This document shows positions 49,472-60,272 of a DNA stretch of 64,000 nt, piece after piece. The notes under the pieces are model-generated. The model was not told the origin of the DNA. It saw only the letters and a program-made list of their open reading frames with translations, and did no database searches. The translations under genes were made by a program, and so were the position numbers. This DNA comes from Gamsiella multidivaricata. Lineage: Eukaryota > Mortierellomycota > Mortierellomycetes > Mortierellales > Mortierellaceae. Position 1 is the stretch's first letter. Each line of letters begins with the position of its first letter. Where the stretch lies: contig NW_026251824.1 of assembly GCF_025024155.1 (NCBI RefSeq), positions 25,362 through 89,361 of the forward strand. The letters are read 5' to 3'.

Positions 49472-49845
49472 ACTATTGCGTGTCAATGGTCAGCATTCAA
49501 TGTCTTGAAATAAACCTGTATACCAATTTGCCGAAGCCGAAACCAAAGCCGACAAATTGGCGCGTCTTTGGGTCGCACAGGTCACGTCGTAACGTCAACC
49601 TGCGGTCGAAAATAAGGAAAAAGGAAAGCCCATTTCGCACTGAAGGGGCGGCCTTCCTCAGCGCCATCGCCATCCTTCCCATTCTTCCATTGTCTCCATC
49701 TGTCCATCTATTCCTTTCAACCCTTATAATTGGCACTTCTTTAAACTATCTATAGCAGACTCAATCCTTGTTTTCGACCACCTGCATCTCCCCTATCCTC
49801 TCACCAGTGCTGACACAGGAAAGAGAGTTTGTCCCTGAATCTCGA

Positions 49846-52749
49846 ATGGTCTCAACATCTGATCCTACCGCGACCACGGCGCCTGTGGGTGCTGCCATCG
49901 CAGAAGGGCGATCTGCAGCCGATACCCTTGCAGAAGCAGCAGCAATCTCCTCTTCATCACGAACCGCAGACAGCACAACCCCCGCTGCCGATGTCAACCC
50001 ACAGTTCCGCCCTTCTCCGACAGCAGACGAGGATTTTGAAGGTAAGCAGAGAAACAGAGTATCAATTTCTCTGCTGTGGCCGTATCGATCCGCCAGAGGA
50101 TGCTACCAACAGAGCAATAGATGAAGAAGGGCATCACACTTGCCGCAAATGAAGGGCTAATTCCTTTGACCCCCAGCTATACGAGCGAACAGCTCTTGCT
50201 ATCTAAAATGGCTCCTTCATATCTTTAATCGCTTATGACTTTTATGTCCAACGCTGGACCGGACTAGGTATTACCATTTTTCAGGCTGCTCAGATGGGGA
50301 AACTCGCCATCATTGCTCGACTTCTCGACTCAGATCCGGCGTTGGTGAAGAGCAGAGATTTCCAGGATGTCACGGCGCTTCACTGGGCTGCAATCAACAA
50401 CCAGATTCCTGTTGCAAAATGTTTACTGGATCATGGCGCAGAGGTTGATGCTATCGGTGGCGAATTAGTGGCAACCCCTTTGCATTGGTGTACAAGGTAC
50501 TAAAATCGCGTTTATGGCTCTTTGGTCAGAAGTGGTTTGATATGTGAGGAAAGCGGCAGGATCTACTCGGGAATGGTTTACCTAATTTACTCTCTGAGCG
50601 CGAACCACATAGAAACGGACACTTGAACATGGCCAAGCTGCTGATGAAATACGAAGCAAATCCATTTCTTCAGGACTCACAAGGATTCAACTCTCTCCAC
50701 CTGGCAACACATTCATCAAATGCCATGCTGGTTCTTTACCTGATCATGGCTGGGGGCATGGAGGTCGATATAGCTGACACGCTGGGACACACGAGTTTGA
50801 TGTGGGCTGCATACCAAGGCGACAGTCTCAGCGTGGAAATTCTGTTGAAATATGGGGCGCGTGTGGACACTAAGGATCGGGAAGGATTTACCCCGTTGCA
50901 TTGGGCTGTTGTCAAGGGGAACCGGGACTGTCTGTCTAAGATCTTAAAGGCGGGGGCAGACGTCGGATCAGGAGACAAGTCTGGAAAGACCCCTGTGGAC
51001 ATGATCAAGGAACTCAAGGGGACCATAATCTGGGAAAAGGCGCTTAGTGATGCCAAATTGGCTAGGGATGGCAAAACGAGGAGGTCACTCTTTGAGAAGG
51101 TACTGCATGGCGTTGAAAACACTGACGACGAAGGGCGACGAACGATGGTGCAAAGACGTGACCAATGAACATACTAATCTTGGATATCCTCATCGATAGA
51201 AAACAACCAACACTATCATCTATTTTATACCCTATGTGACCCTGTTCTTCACTTTGGAGCTGATGGTTCTGTTCCGATGGTACATCGCCTTCCCGCTTGC
51301 CGTATTCCAGTTCCTGATCGGTCATGTCGGAGCAGTGAAATTCCTGTTGCGGACGAAGACACCAAACGACATGCTGCAAACACCCTACTACACGGCAGTT
51401 TTTCAGTCGACAGCATTCTGGGTCGGATATGTCTGGCTGCGCTATGTCTTGTTCAGTATGCCGCTCTACAGAAACTCATATTCTTTTCTTGGCAATCATG
51501 TTCTGGACATGTAGATATTGCCAAGATGTCTAACACCCCATATTGCGTTTGTGTTTTTATCGCACTCATATTTGCACCAATAGACACGTCGCATCTGTTC
51601 TGGCTAAATCTAGCCTTCATAGTGGGATATGGCACATCACTTTATTTCTTCTATGGCGCTGTCATGGCAGACCCTGGCTGGACAAAATGCAACACCTCGA
51701 TCGAAGCCCAGCGTGAGACTGTTGTGCAGATGGCAGACCGTGGCCTACTAGATGCTCGACATTTTTGTGTAACATGCGTTGCGCAAAGACCGATGCGGTC
51801 GAAGCACTGCAAGTTCTGCAACCGATGTGTAGCAAAGTTTGATCATCACTGTCCTTGGATACACAACTGCATTGGCGCCAAGAACCACCGCGCGTTTATT
51901 GTTTTCTTGGCGCTGTTCCTGTCTACTGTACCAATATACGCGTACCTCTCCTTTGAGTGTAAGTTTACCTTTCTGGTGAAGATAGCGCTGCACCAGCATT
52001 GGTTTGACGTCGAGGAACAGGGTACTGACAGCAAGTAACTGTTATGGCAACCTATAGATCTCGCTATCGCATCGCTCAAGTATACCCCCGAGCCCTCCAA
52101 TCCATGCTTACTAGGCGGAACGCTATGCGGCTATTTCCAATACGATGCATTCACGACTACTCTCGCATTCTGGTCCATGTTCCAGATGACCTGGCCCGGG
52201 CTGCTATTTGTCGTTCAGCTTTACCAAGTCGCGCAGGGCAAGACCACAAATGAAGCAATGAACTTTCAACGACACAGTTACATGGGACGATCCGCGAATA
52301 TCCGCCAGCGTATCCTAAGGTCTCTGGCAGAAATCGACTCGGAGATGGCAGGTGCCGGGCATCCGCTGCAGGAAGAGAGTATCAACCTGCTGGAGGCCGG
52401 AGGCGGTGGACAGGAGGAGGATGAGGCAACGCTGTTTGCGAGAGAAGAAGAATCAAAACCCGTTGGATTTGGAGATCATTCGAATGGTCACCACCACGAT
52501 CATCGTAACCCCGGTGGAAGAGGTGGTGGGATGTGGAACTTGTTGGTGGGTACGGCCAGGAGGCGTCAACAGCAAGGCAGCGGCGGAGATGAATCGAATC
52601 CGTTTGATTTTGGCCTGTGGCAAAACTGCGTGGGCTTTTTCACCCAGGGTAGACGGGGCCCATTGCGCGGGGTGAACTGGTATGCGTTCTTCGAGGTGGA
52701 GCCAACATCACGGTCAAGCCATGCGCAGCCGTCAGCAAGAAGGATGTGA
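49846..52749 (+). CDS. AKR1: Ankyrin-repeat DHHC palmitoyltransferase, Akr1-like
   Basis: A Golgi S-acyltransferase. Exons 49846-50041, 50268-50496, 50613-51099, 51200-51455, 51584-51958 and 52058-52749 give 744 aa (yeast Akr1 764). After a Ser/Thr/Ala-rich N-terminus, ankyrin repeats run from about 66 to 270 ([55 protein letters not shown]). Membrane helices follow, then the cysteine-rich domain [18 protein letters not shown] and the catalytic DHHCPW at about 476, more helices, and TTNEAMN in place of the TTxE motif. The C-terminal tail is acidic then Gly/His-rich. The active motif is DHHC, whereas yeast Akr1 has DHYC. The start is the only ATG in frame before the repeats. Confidence 0.95.
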
Positions 52750-53798
52750 TTCAATAGCTACACTAGTATCCCTTAGACGAATCAAATGAACGCCATCGAC
52801 ATCATCATGGTGCAGTTTGCAGAATAGATAGAGGCCTCTGGGAGCGTGAGCGATCAGTGCCTCCGAGTGGACCATTGGGATTGCAAGTTGTGACACGAGA
52901 TTTTGAGTGCTGTTTCCACTTCAAGGACATTGCTCGATTCGGCGAAAAGTGGCAAGTATGATTCCCCGAAACCCGTCTTCGGGAGTGAATCGGAGTCCAC
53001 TTCTAAGAGAATCTTTTGTTTTCAAAATGGACAAATCTTCCCCCAGTTGGACTCGAAACAAAGGAACACGAAGTACCTTTAGGTTCATAATAACATGCGG
53101 ACCCAACAACATACGATATTTTTTCAGCACGCACTTGAGAAATTAGCGAATATTCCAAATCACCGAGGTGTGTCTTGGCAATGGGCACTCAACAGTCAGT
53201 GGTTAATGGCTGCGGTAATGACGGATGGGAGATACGGTAAAGTTGAGGGCAAACGCAAGGTGCCCCCGTCCTTGCTTGTTGACCTTTCGGTATCCTCCAA
53301 ACAACAGATTCCGTCGCTGCCGACCTCCTGGTTCTATTCTTGAATCCCATGCCATGCCATGCCATGCTGTGGCATGAGGAGATAAAGAGAAAGAACGAGA
53401 GGAATGGGAGGGAAAGACCCACTTGTGCGAGTGCCCGGCCTTGCACCTGTCCTTGTACTTGAACTCGGTCTCTGAGCAAAGCTGTCTAACTGACCCTGGC
53501 CTCCTCGTTCCTGGGCCAGCGACCGTTCGTTCGTCTGCCCGGTGGCCAATGATCGGGCACCAAAACAAAAAAGATTGAAATATTTTACACACCACTCCTG
53601 CAAGGGCCTACCTTTTTTTGCGATATACTTTCGCTGCTGCCTACAGCCATTTATCTCCGTCATTTGTGCTGCTCGGTATTCTTCTCTTATCCCCCTTGCC
53701 TCTCTCCCCCTCTCGGCTGCTCTTCCTTCCTTTCTCTCACCCGTCCAACTCCCTTTATCAATTGCCCTGTCATCCACTTTAAAACAGCACCATAACAG
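52750..53798. other. Intergenic region upstream of desaturase
   Basis: 1.05 kb without a supported gene. It contains three to four ATGCC units at 53348-53368 with a nearby inverted GGCATG, and a pyrimidine-rich segment at about 53670-53760 that leads into the desaturase start. Confidence 0.5.
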
Positions 53799-56228
53799 AT
53801 GGGACCTGCAGCCACACCGATTAGGCGCACGCCCCGGTCCTCGACCAGCAACGCAAACCTGATCTCTATTACCCACCCTACATTCAATTCATTCAGCAGC
53901 AGTAGGAACTTCAGTGACAGCGATGTCATCGAAGGCCTCTCAGTGTCCTCGCCCGCCTCCTCTATGGACGATGTCCCATCCCCCATCATCGCCAAGCATG
54001 TCAAGGAGATCCCAAAGGTCAAGGCTAAGAATGACTTCTCGGTACTGAATGAGCCCTGGACCGTCGGCAACTTCCACAGGAAGCTGGATTGGGTCCATGT
54101 GCTTGGCCTCATCTTTATGCCGATCTACGGGTTCTACATGGCCTTCACATCTGTCCCACTGCAACAAAAGACGGCGATCTTTGCGGTTGCTTATTACTTC
54201 TTCACAGGATTGGGTATTACTGCAGGTAAGAAGACGAAAGCCGTGTTTCTCTGATTCGTCCTTGTACACTTTGCTTCCCTGGGCTGTGAATTTTGCTTGA
54301 CTTTTTTGGAAGGCGGCAATTGGATTCAACGGACTCGACCAGGATTTTCATCATACTACCAAAAAAAAAAACAGGGAAGGCACCATCAAAAAGAACCAAG
54401 GGATTTAGCGAGAGAATAGTTAAAAAAAAAGTGGGAGAGTGGACTAGTGGACTAGTGGGCTAGTGGGCTATTGGAAGAAAAGGAAACATCCCCATTCTTA
54501 TCTTGTCCGCATCGCAGAATCCACCCTCATTTGTGGTCTTCCAATCTTCCTTGTCCTTTGGTCTCTGGATGGAATGCAATATGGAGGTAGCCCTTCTTTT
54601 CTTCGTCTATTTTGGTCCGTACAATGAAAGATGCACTAGCATACATCAAGAGCGGATGCACCCTTTTTTTTCGCATGCCTCAATTGGGACCACGCTGGCG
54701 GAACGTGCCAATGGAAGCCAGTGTAACATTGCTTTTGAAAAATCAAACGAAACTCCCTCAATCGGGCCAGGCCCAACTCTATCATGTTTTTGCTCTCATC
54801 TGCATGCCACAGCTTCTTCTTGTGTTTCCTTCCGCCTTTTTGAAAGAAGGGCGTTTTGCAACACTAAGGACCAATTTCAGCTGTTTGGATCTCTAATTCG
54901 CTAACATGCTTTCAATTGGAATAGGATACCATCGTCTGTGGTCTCACCGAGCCTACAGTGCAGGGCCCGTCCTTCAGTTCATCCTCATGATTGCCTCAAC
55001 TGGCGCCATGCAAGGGTCGATTCTCTGGTGGTGCCGTAACCATCGTGCCCACCATCGCTACACTGATACTGAGAAGGTAAGAAAATTGACAACGATGAGT
55101 TCTTATCATTGCTCTCAAAAACAGTGGTAGTTTATGCTATAATGACGCTGTGCTTGGTTGTGGCACATAGTCCAATGGCGTAGATTGGTCTTCCTATGTG
55201 GCCCTTGAGGTTTGCCTCCTGCCCTGTTTATCGACAAAAATGTATCATAGACTATCACTCTAACAGCTCTCTATTGATATTAGGATCCCTACGGAGCACA
55301 AAAGGGCCTGGTTTGGTCCCACTTCCTCTGGATGCTGATGAGACAAGACCCCACAACTGTGGGCTGGGCTGACATCTCGGACTTAAAAGCCAACAGGCTG
55401 GTCAAGTTCCAGCACAACCAGTTCCTCTGGCTCGCTCCCTTAGTCTCCTTGGGTGTGCCCACCATCGTCGCAGGTCTCGGCTGGGGTGACTACTGGGGCG
55501 GGTTCATCTACGGAGGTATCATCCGCCAGTTTGTTGTCCACCATGCTACGTTCTGCGTCAATTCTCTGGCTCACTGGCTGGGCGATATGCCCTTTGACGA
55601 CCGCCACACGCCCCGCGATCACATCCTAACGGCCCTCGTCACCCTCGGAGAGGGATACCACAACTTCCATCACGAGTTTCCCCAGGACTATAGAAACGCA
55701 ATCAAGTTCTATCAATACGATCCAACAAAATGGTTGATTGCGTTCTGTGCCTTTATCGGCCTTGCCTCGAACCTAAAACGCTTCCCCACGAACGAGATTA
55801 AGAAGGGTCAAGTCAGGATGCAGCAGCAGCAGTTGGATAGAGTCAAGTCTACATTGCTCTGGGGCACCCCCATCGACAAATTGCCAGTCTTTACATTTGA
55901 AGAGTTCCAGGAGCTGGCCTTGGAGAAGAAGCAGACTGTTACCTTGATCGAGGGTATCATTTACGATATCTCGAGCTTTATTGACGAACATCCAGGCGGA
56001 CGGAGTTTGATTCTGAGCGCTGTCGGCAAGGATGCGACTACGTCGTTCAATGGAGGTGTCTACGACCACTCTAACGCTGCAAGGCATTTGCTTGAGAGGA
56101 TGAGAATTGGTGTTGTTGCTGGCGGCGGATACGTTGAGCACCGTCGCAGCTCCACCGCGCCCCGCCTGTCGTCCACACCTATGAGCTCATATCCTCCGAT
56201 CACATCAGCTGTTAACCGTACGGCATAA
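53799..56228 (+). CDS. OLE1: Delta-9 acyl-CoA desaturase with cytochrome b5 domain (Ole1-like)
   Basis: An ER di-iron enzyme that makes palmitoleoyl- and oleoyl-CoA. Exons 53799-54225, 54925-55076 and 55284-56228 give 507 aa (yeast Ole1 510). The three histidine boxes are HRLWSH at about 145, HRAHHRYTD at about 182 and HNFHHEFP at about 316, each in its family position; GDMPFDDRHTPRD carries the additional ligand region. The C-terminus holds a cytochrome b5 domain with TFEEFQE and the haem-binding HPGG near 430. The first 75 residues are Ser-rich and poorly conserved. Intron 1 is 699 nt, unusually long, and contains short ACTAGTGG-type direct repeats (about 54439-54475). With the elongase at 12.5 kb this gives two fatty-acid-modifying genes in the window. 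Confidence 0.96.
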
Positions 56229-56957
56229 ATCGAATATAGTCCTGCATAACGTAAAACAAGCATTGTACTTTACTACCATCCATACATATCGCGTTACTAA
56301 GAGCTCGTGCGATCGCCGGGATGTCATGCCGTGTATTCCTACCTTAATTTAAAATTTAGAAGCAACAAGTTTTGGTAAATCATATAATGTATAAAACTCT
56401 CGGCCCCGCGGGTCCCATCCTGTTGCTAAAAATCTATTCGGCTTCCCGGTTTTATACTTGTGAATGAAAACATGCCCAGTGCTTCTGAGCCTTAGTACCT
56501 CTCTCATGCCTTGCTTGACGTGCGAACAGCGCGGCCATTATGCTCTCACTTGGCACAGAAGAAATGATGACAACTAAGACGACCATGGGTACAACCAACA
56601 AATAAAAGCAACAGTCTACTGTGCGCCCTTCCTATTTGTGCTATTACTATTCTGCATACCAATATGGTGACCCTGTAGTTCTATATGTCCAGAGGTGGTC
56701 AGCACATGGATATTGTCCAAAAAATGTTGGCAGGGTGGAGGCAGGCCTCTTTTTTTTTGTTGTACGCGAGGAAGATGGATAGATGGGCTGAATCGAGTGA
56801 AAATGATCTCCTACTACTTCTCAATAGACGTCAGCGGGTAATTGTCACCCATATACTTCGCCATAATACCATTGCTGCTCGCCGTATCCAAGATGTTTAA
56901 GTAGCGTGAGGGTTTCAACCAATTCAACCTTGATACTGCACCTGCACCTGATCCGGT
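56229..56957. other. Intergenic region downstream of desaturase
   Basis: About 730 bp of AT-rich sequence. The short frame at 56685-56900 (71 codons) has no recognisable domain. Nothing else can be supported. Confidence 0.45.
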
Positions 56958-58616
56958 GATCAACCCGCCGAGGCACCTGCGCATGAACTCGACTCTGTCT
57001 TTAAGAATCCTCGTTACGATCCCGCCTTAGAGGCGCTTATGCAACACCGACCCATCTTTGAGGCTATGGACACGACATTCCGTGACATTATGGGCAGCGG
57101 TACGTTATTCATAACAAAGTTATCGTGTTCGAAGAAGACTTTCGTCAAGTCTTACCCGTTGTGTCTCGACGGTCACTATGGTAGATTGAGATCGCACGCT
57201 TGAAGAGTTGGATGGATATCTGACCCCACGTCAGATCCTAAGGCTGACCGAAAACAGAGAGATAACCCAACAATCCGCATGGCCAGTTATTCGAACAGTG
57301 GTCGATTAGCATCGGAGAGGGCAGGGAACCAACAGTCGCTTAGGTCAACACACGAAGTACTATTTACCGCAAGAATTGTTGCAAGACCGGACAATACTAA
57401 CGGCGCACAACGAGGATGTCGATACGACTAATGAGTTGACTGCAGACACGTACTTTGATGTGAGGTCCTGTGAAAATCAGTACACTGTAGTGGATGTCAA
57501 CGAAAACACTACATCGCGGAGCAGTTGTACAATCTCAGGCCCTCCTGCTTACCGCCTCAGCACTTGTGTCTGAAAGTGAGAATAGCTCATCGTTTTCCTT
57601 TGCAATACTCTGTTATCTCTCCATCTGCACCGCTCGAAACCTTCAGCACGCTATATCACCCTTTGACAGGCGCACAAACAACATGATTGATGCGCCAGCT
57701 GACGTGTCATTTGTCTCCACTATCACTGACTTAGTGGTCGGCACCATCGTCAGCATCTCCCGTGTCAAGAGCATCTGCGAGCGGCTGACCAGAAAATACC
57801 GATAGGTTGATCAGCGCCTAGAACGCGGCAGTTGGATTCTCTTACCCATAACGATCTGGATGCATTAGAAGAACTGCTCGTGTGGCTCGACAAGGATCTG
57901 AAGAAGTTTGAGGGCTTTTAGATTCCTTATGCGTATTGTCAGATGTGGACCGTATTCCTGAGATCTGCGGGATGCATTTAGTGGGGCTGGATGATTGCAC
58001 GAGAAGACTCTTACGGCCAAGAATGGTGCCCCGACTCCGACCCGGGCGACGACGAATTCAATCAAGACGACGCCCTGAGATACTGGGCATCAATAATTAA
58101 CGCGATGCCGGGGACGCACTTCTTTCTAATTCGACACCTCACAGACTTGAGAAACGGGCAATCGTGAACCCGGACCACCTCAGCAACCATAGAGGGCAAG
58201 TCAAAGCGTTTCCATTTGGTAATATCTACCAGGGTGCTTACAATGGGGACGCCGAGCGCTAAGCAGCGATATCAACAAGGTACTTATCAAAAGCATTAGA
58301 GATGGCATCCTTCTTGCCCAGTGTCTCTCGGATTCGTCAACATTGTGCGATTTACGGCTTTTATGAAGAGCGATTGATTGTAATTGTCATGACCGCCAAC
58401 GGTCCCCTAAGCGAATACCCAGCCGAGTCGGCCTGCCTTCAAAGGGCCAGCATTGTTCGCAAGGTAGCGGATGCACTGATCTACACGTATGACAGTGCGG
58501 CGGACAAGAGATATGTTGTCACAGGGATATCGGGTGCGCCGCCATCCTACAGAGGGATAAACTGGAGCCCATGCTTACAGGATGCAAACTGTGCCAGGAA
58601 GATAAGATCCTTATAG
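56958..58616 (+). pseudogene. Decayed protein gene of unknown family
   Basis: Successive protein-like segments on the + strand lie in different frames and are cut by stops. At 56958 a segment reads AHELDSVFKNPRYDPALEALM and then FEAMDTTFRDIMGS, ending at a good donor AGCG|GTACGT. After acceptor GGTAG comes LEELDGYLTPRQILRLTENR, but joining the two meets a TGA. A stop at about 57307 is followed in frame by YYLPQELLQDRTILTAHNED. Later parts (57494-57805, LDALEELLVWLDKDLKKFEGF, DDALRYWASIINAMPGTHFF and 58302-58616 with LSEYPAESACLQRASIVRKV and GAPPSYRGINWSP) continue the pattern. I cannot name the family. Several stops and shifts suggest relaxed selection rather than one sequencing error, though an intron-rich live gene is not fully excluded. 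Confidence 0.5.
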
Positions 58617-58870
58617 AGGATCGCCCCACCGTGGAGGGAAACCTCAAGAGATAGTGGCCCTCTGGGAGGCTAAGCGAGTGTGGAATGTCTCCAGATTCAG
58701 ATGTGTAGCTGTTATTAGTATCTAGTGCATGAGCATAGTAGAAGCCAGCGTCCTTGTGGGCACGAGTCAGTCGGCTGTGTAGAGTCAGAGCCTTTTTTCA
58801 CAAAATTGATCATCTTCACCCACGGCTCATCCTGCATCTTTTCATCACACATTCGACATCACGACTCCAA

Positions 58871-59852
58871 ATGGCAACAGCACGCCCTAGGACACAGCCC
58901 AAAGGCTCGTCTTTGCGCTTTTTCAGAGCACCTGCACCACCAAAGACGAAAGCTCATCCGATTCCACCTCTTGGCTATGTCCTTATTACCTTGGTGGTCA
59001 TCCAATGGTTTCATGCAACTTCGCTTGCGGTGAAGATTCAATGCGTCGTAGGGGCGGCACTATTCAGCTGCACAGGTAAGGATAGAGGACCCCGATAGAC
59101 TGCTTCGGTATGTACACGATTTATTTAGGTACAGCAACTTCTTCTCTATACTAGAGTACGCGTTCTACACGATGACCATTGAGGAGCCCGATGGCACAGT
59201 GGTTGTGAGGCCCTTTGCTGGTCGTCCCGGACATACGGTAACGAAAGACAGCAACAGCACAGCTGCGAAATCAATCAGATCAACTAAGTTAATATCTTTC
59301 TACTCTTCACTGATGGTTTAGACAGTGCACCAGTATATCATGAACGTGCTTTATATCCCCGTTCTTATCCATGGATTTCATGCCTTTATCAGCTCGACTT
59401 TTCTTCGCATCCTGCTGTTTCCACTCAACATTTGGCTATTAGAGATCATTCAAGGGTAAACAAGAGGTTGACGACATTGCTCGAATAGCATATAAATTGG
59501 GACCCCAAGACTGATAGCTAACACATGGCTTCATCAAACCTCAGGTATACGCTAATCTACTTGATTGGGTATAATGCGGCATGGTCCTATAGAGGCAAGT
59601 GCAAAGAATAGGCAGGGAGGAAGGGCGGAAACGCGCCGATTTTGTATATAGAAGACCGCGTTCCTGACGCGACTTTTTATTTTCAAACTTCAACTAGGAT
59701 ACGACGCTTTTTTCCACGGCAATATCAAGTTGTGGTATGTGCATCATTGGCTCATGATGGGCGCAGCCCTCGAGCTGGTGATCCTGCCCTATGTGCTTCC
59801 CTTCACATATACCATCGCCGACGCACTTGTCCAGAAGATCGCGTTTAAATAG
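58871..59852 (+). CDS. Small multi-pass membrane protein, TMEM229/CmpB-like
   Basis: Five exons (58871-59075, 59155-59237, 59322-59455, 59545-59594 and 59698-59852) give 208 aa. After a basic, Pro-rich N-terminus (PRTQPKGSSLRFFRAPAPPKTK) there are about four helices: LGYVLITLVVIQWFHA, IMNVLYIPVLIHGFHAFISS, IWLLEIIQGYTLIYLIGYN and WLMMGAALELVILPYVLPF. The segment NAAWSYRGYDAFFHGNIKLWY recalls the AWDY/AWSY-type motif of TMEM229 and the bacterial CmpB/permease family (PF06541), a tentative assignment. Intron 4 has a GC donor: AGAG|GCAAGT at 59594/59595 with acceptor AACTAG, required to keep YRGYDAFF in frame. Function is unknown. Confidence 0.8.
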
Positions 59853-60272
59853 GCTTGACCAGCAAAAATAAAGTTTGAGTGACGTGGAATCATTGTTCAT
59901 CATCTCGAATCACTCCTTCACTTCATCACTTCATCACCTTCCCTTCTAAACCATCCTTCCTCGCCTTTTTTCTCCTTTGCCGCTGACCGAGCATATCCCT
60001 CATTTCCTCTTTATCGTTCCTTTCAATCTTCACCCCTAAACACACGCTAGCTCAACAAGAAGTAGGAACACACGGAAGGTCGCGCGTTATTCAGCATGGT
60101 ACGACTGCATTGTGAGATCTCAACAGCCTTAACGCTCGCCACAATACCTTCGCAGCAGCGCCTAAACTAGAGACACTGGAGGCAGATTCGGATGGCTTGG
60201 TTAATCCCTGCAAGTGTTAATGGACATATGCTCACTGATTCTACTCGGTTGTTGTAAATACATTTTTAGGGC

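Noticed and set aside
55171..55209. A 39-nt open segment in desaturase intron 2, preceded by ACATAG and followed by GTTTGC, that could be an extra 13-residue exon.
   Set aside because: The desaturase family runs directly from TDTEK to DPYGAQKG; an insert there would sit beside the second histidine box. Treated as intron.
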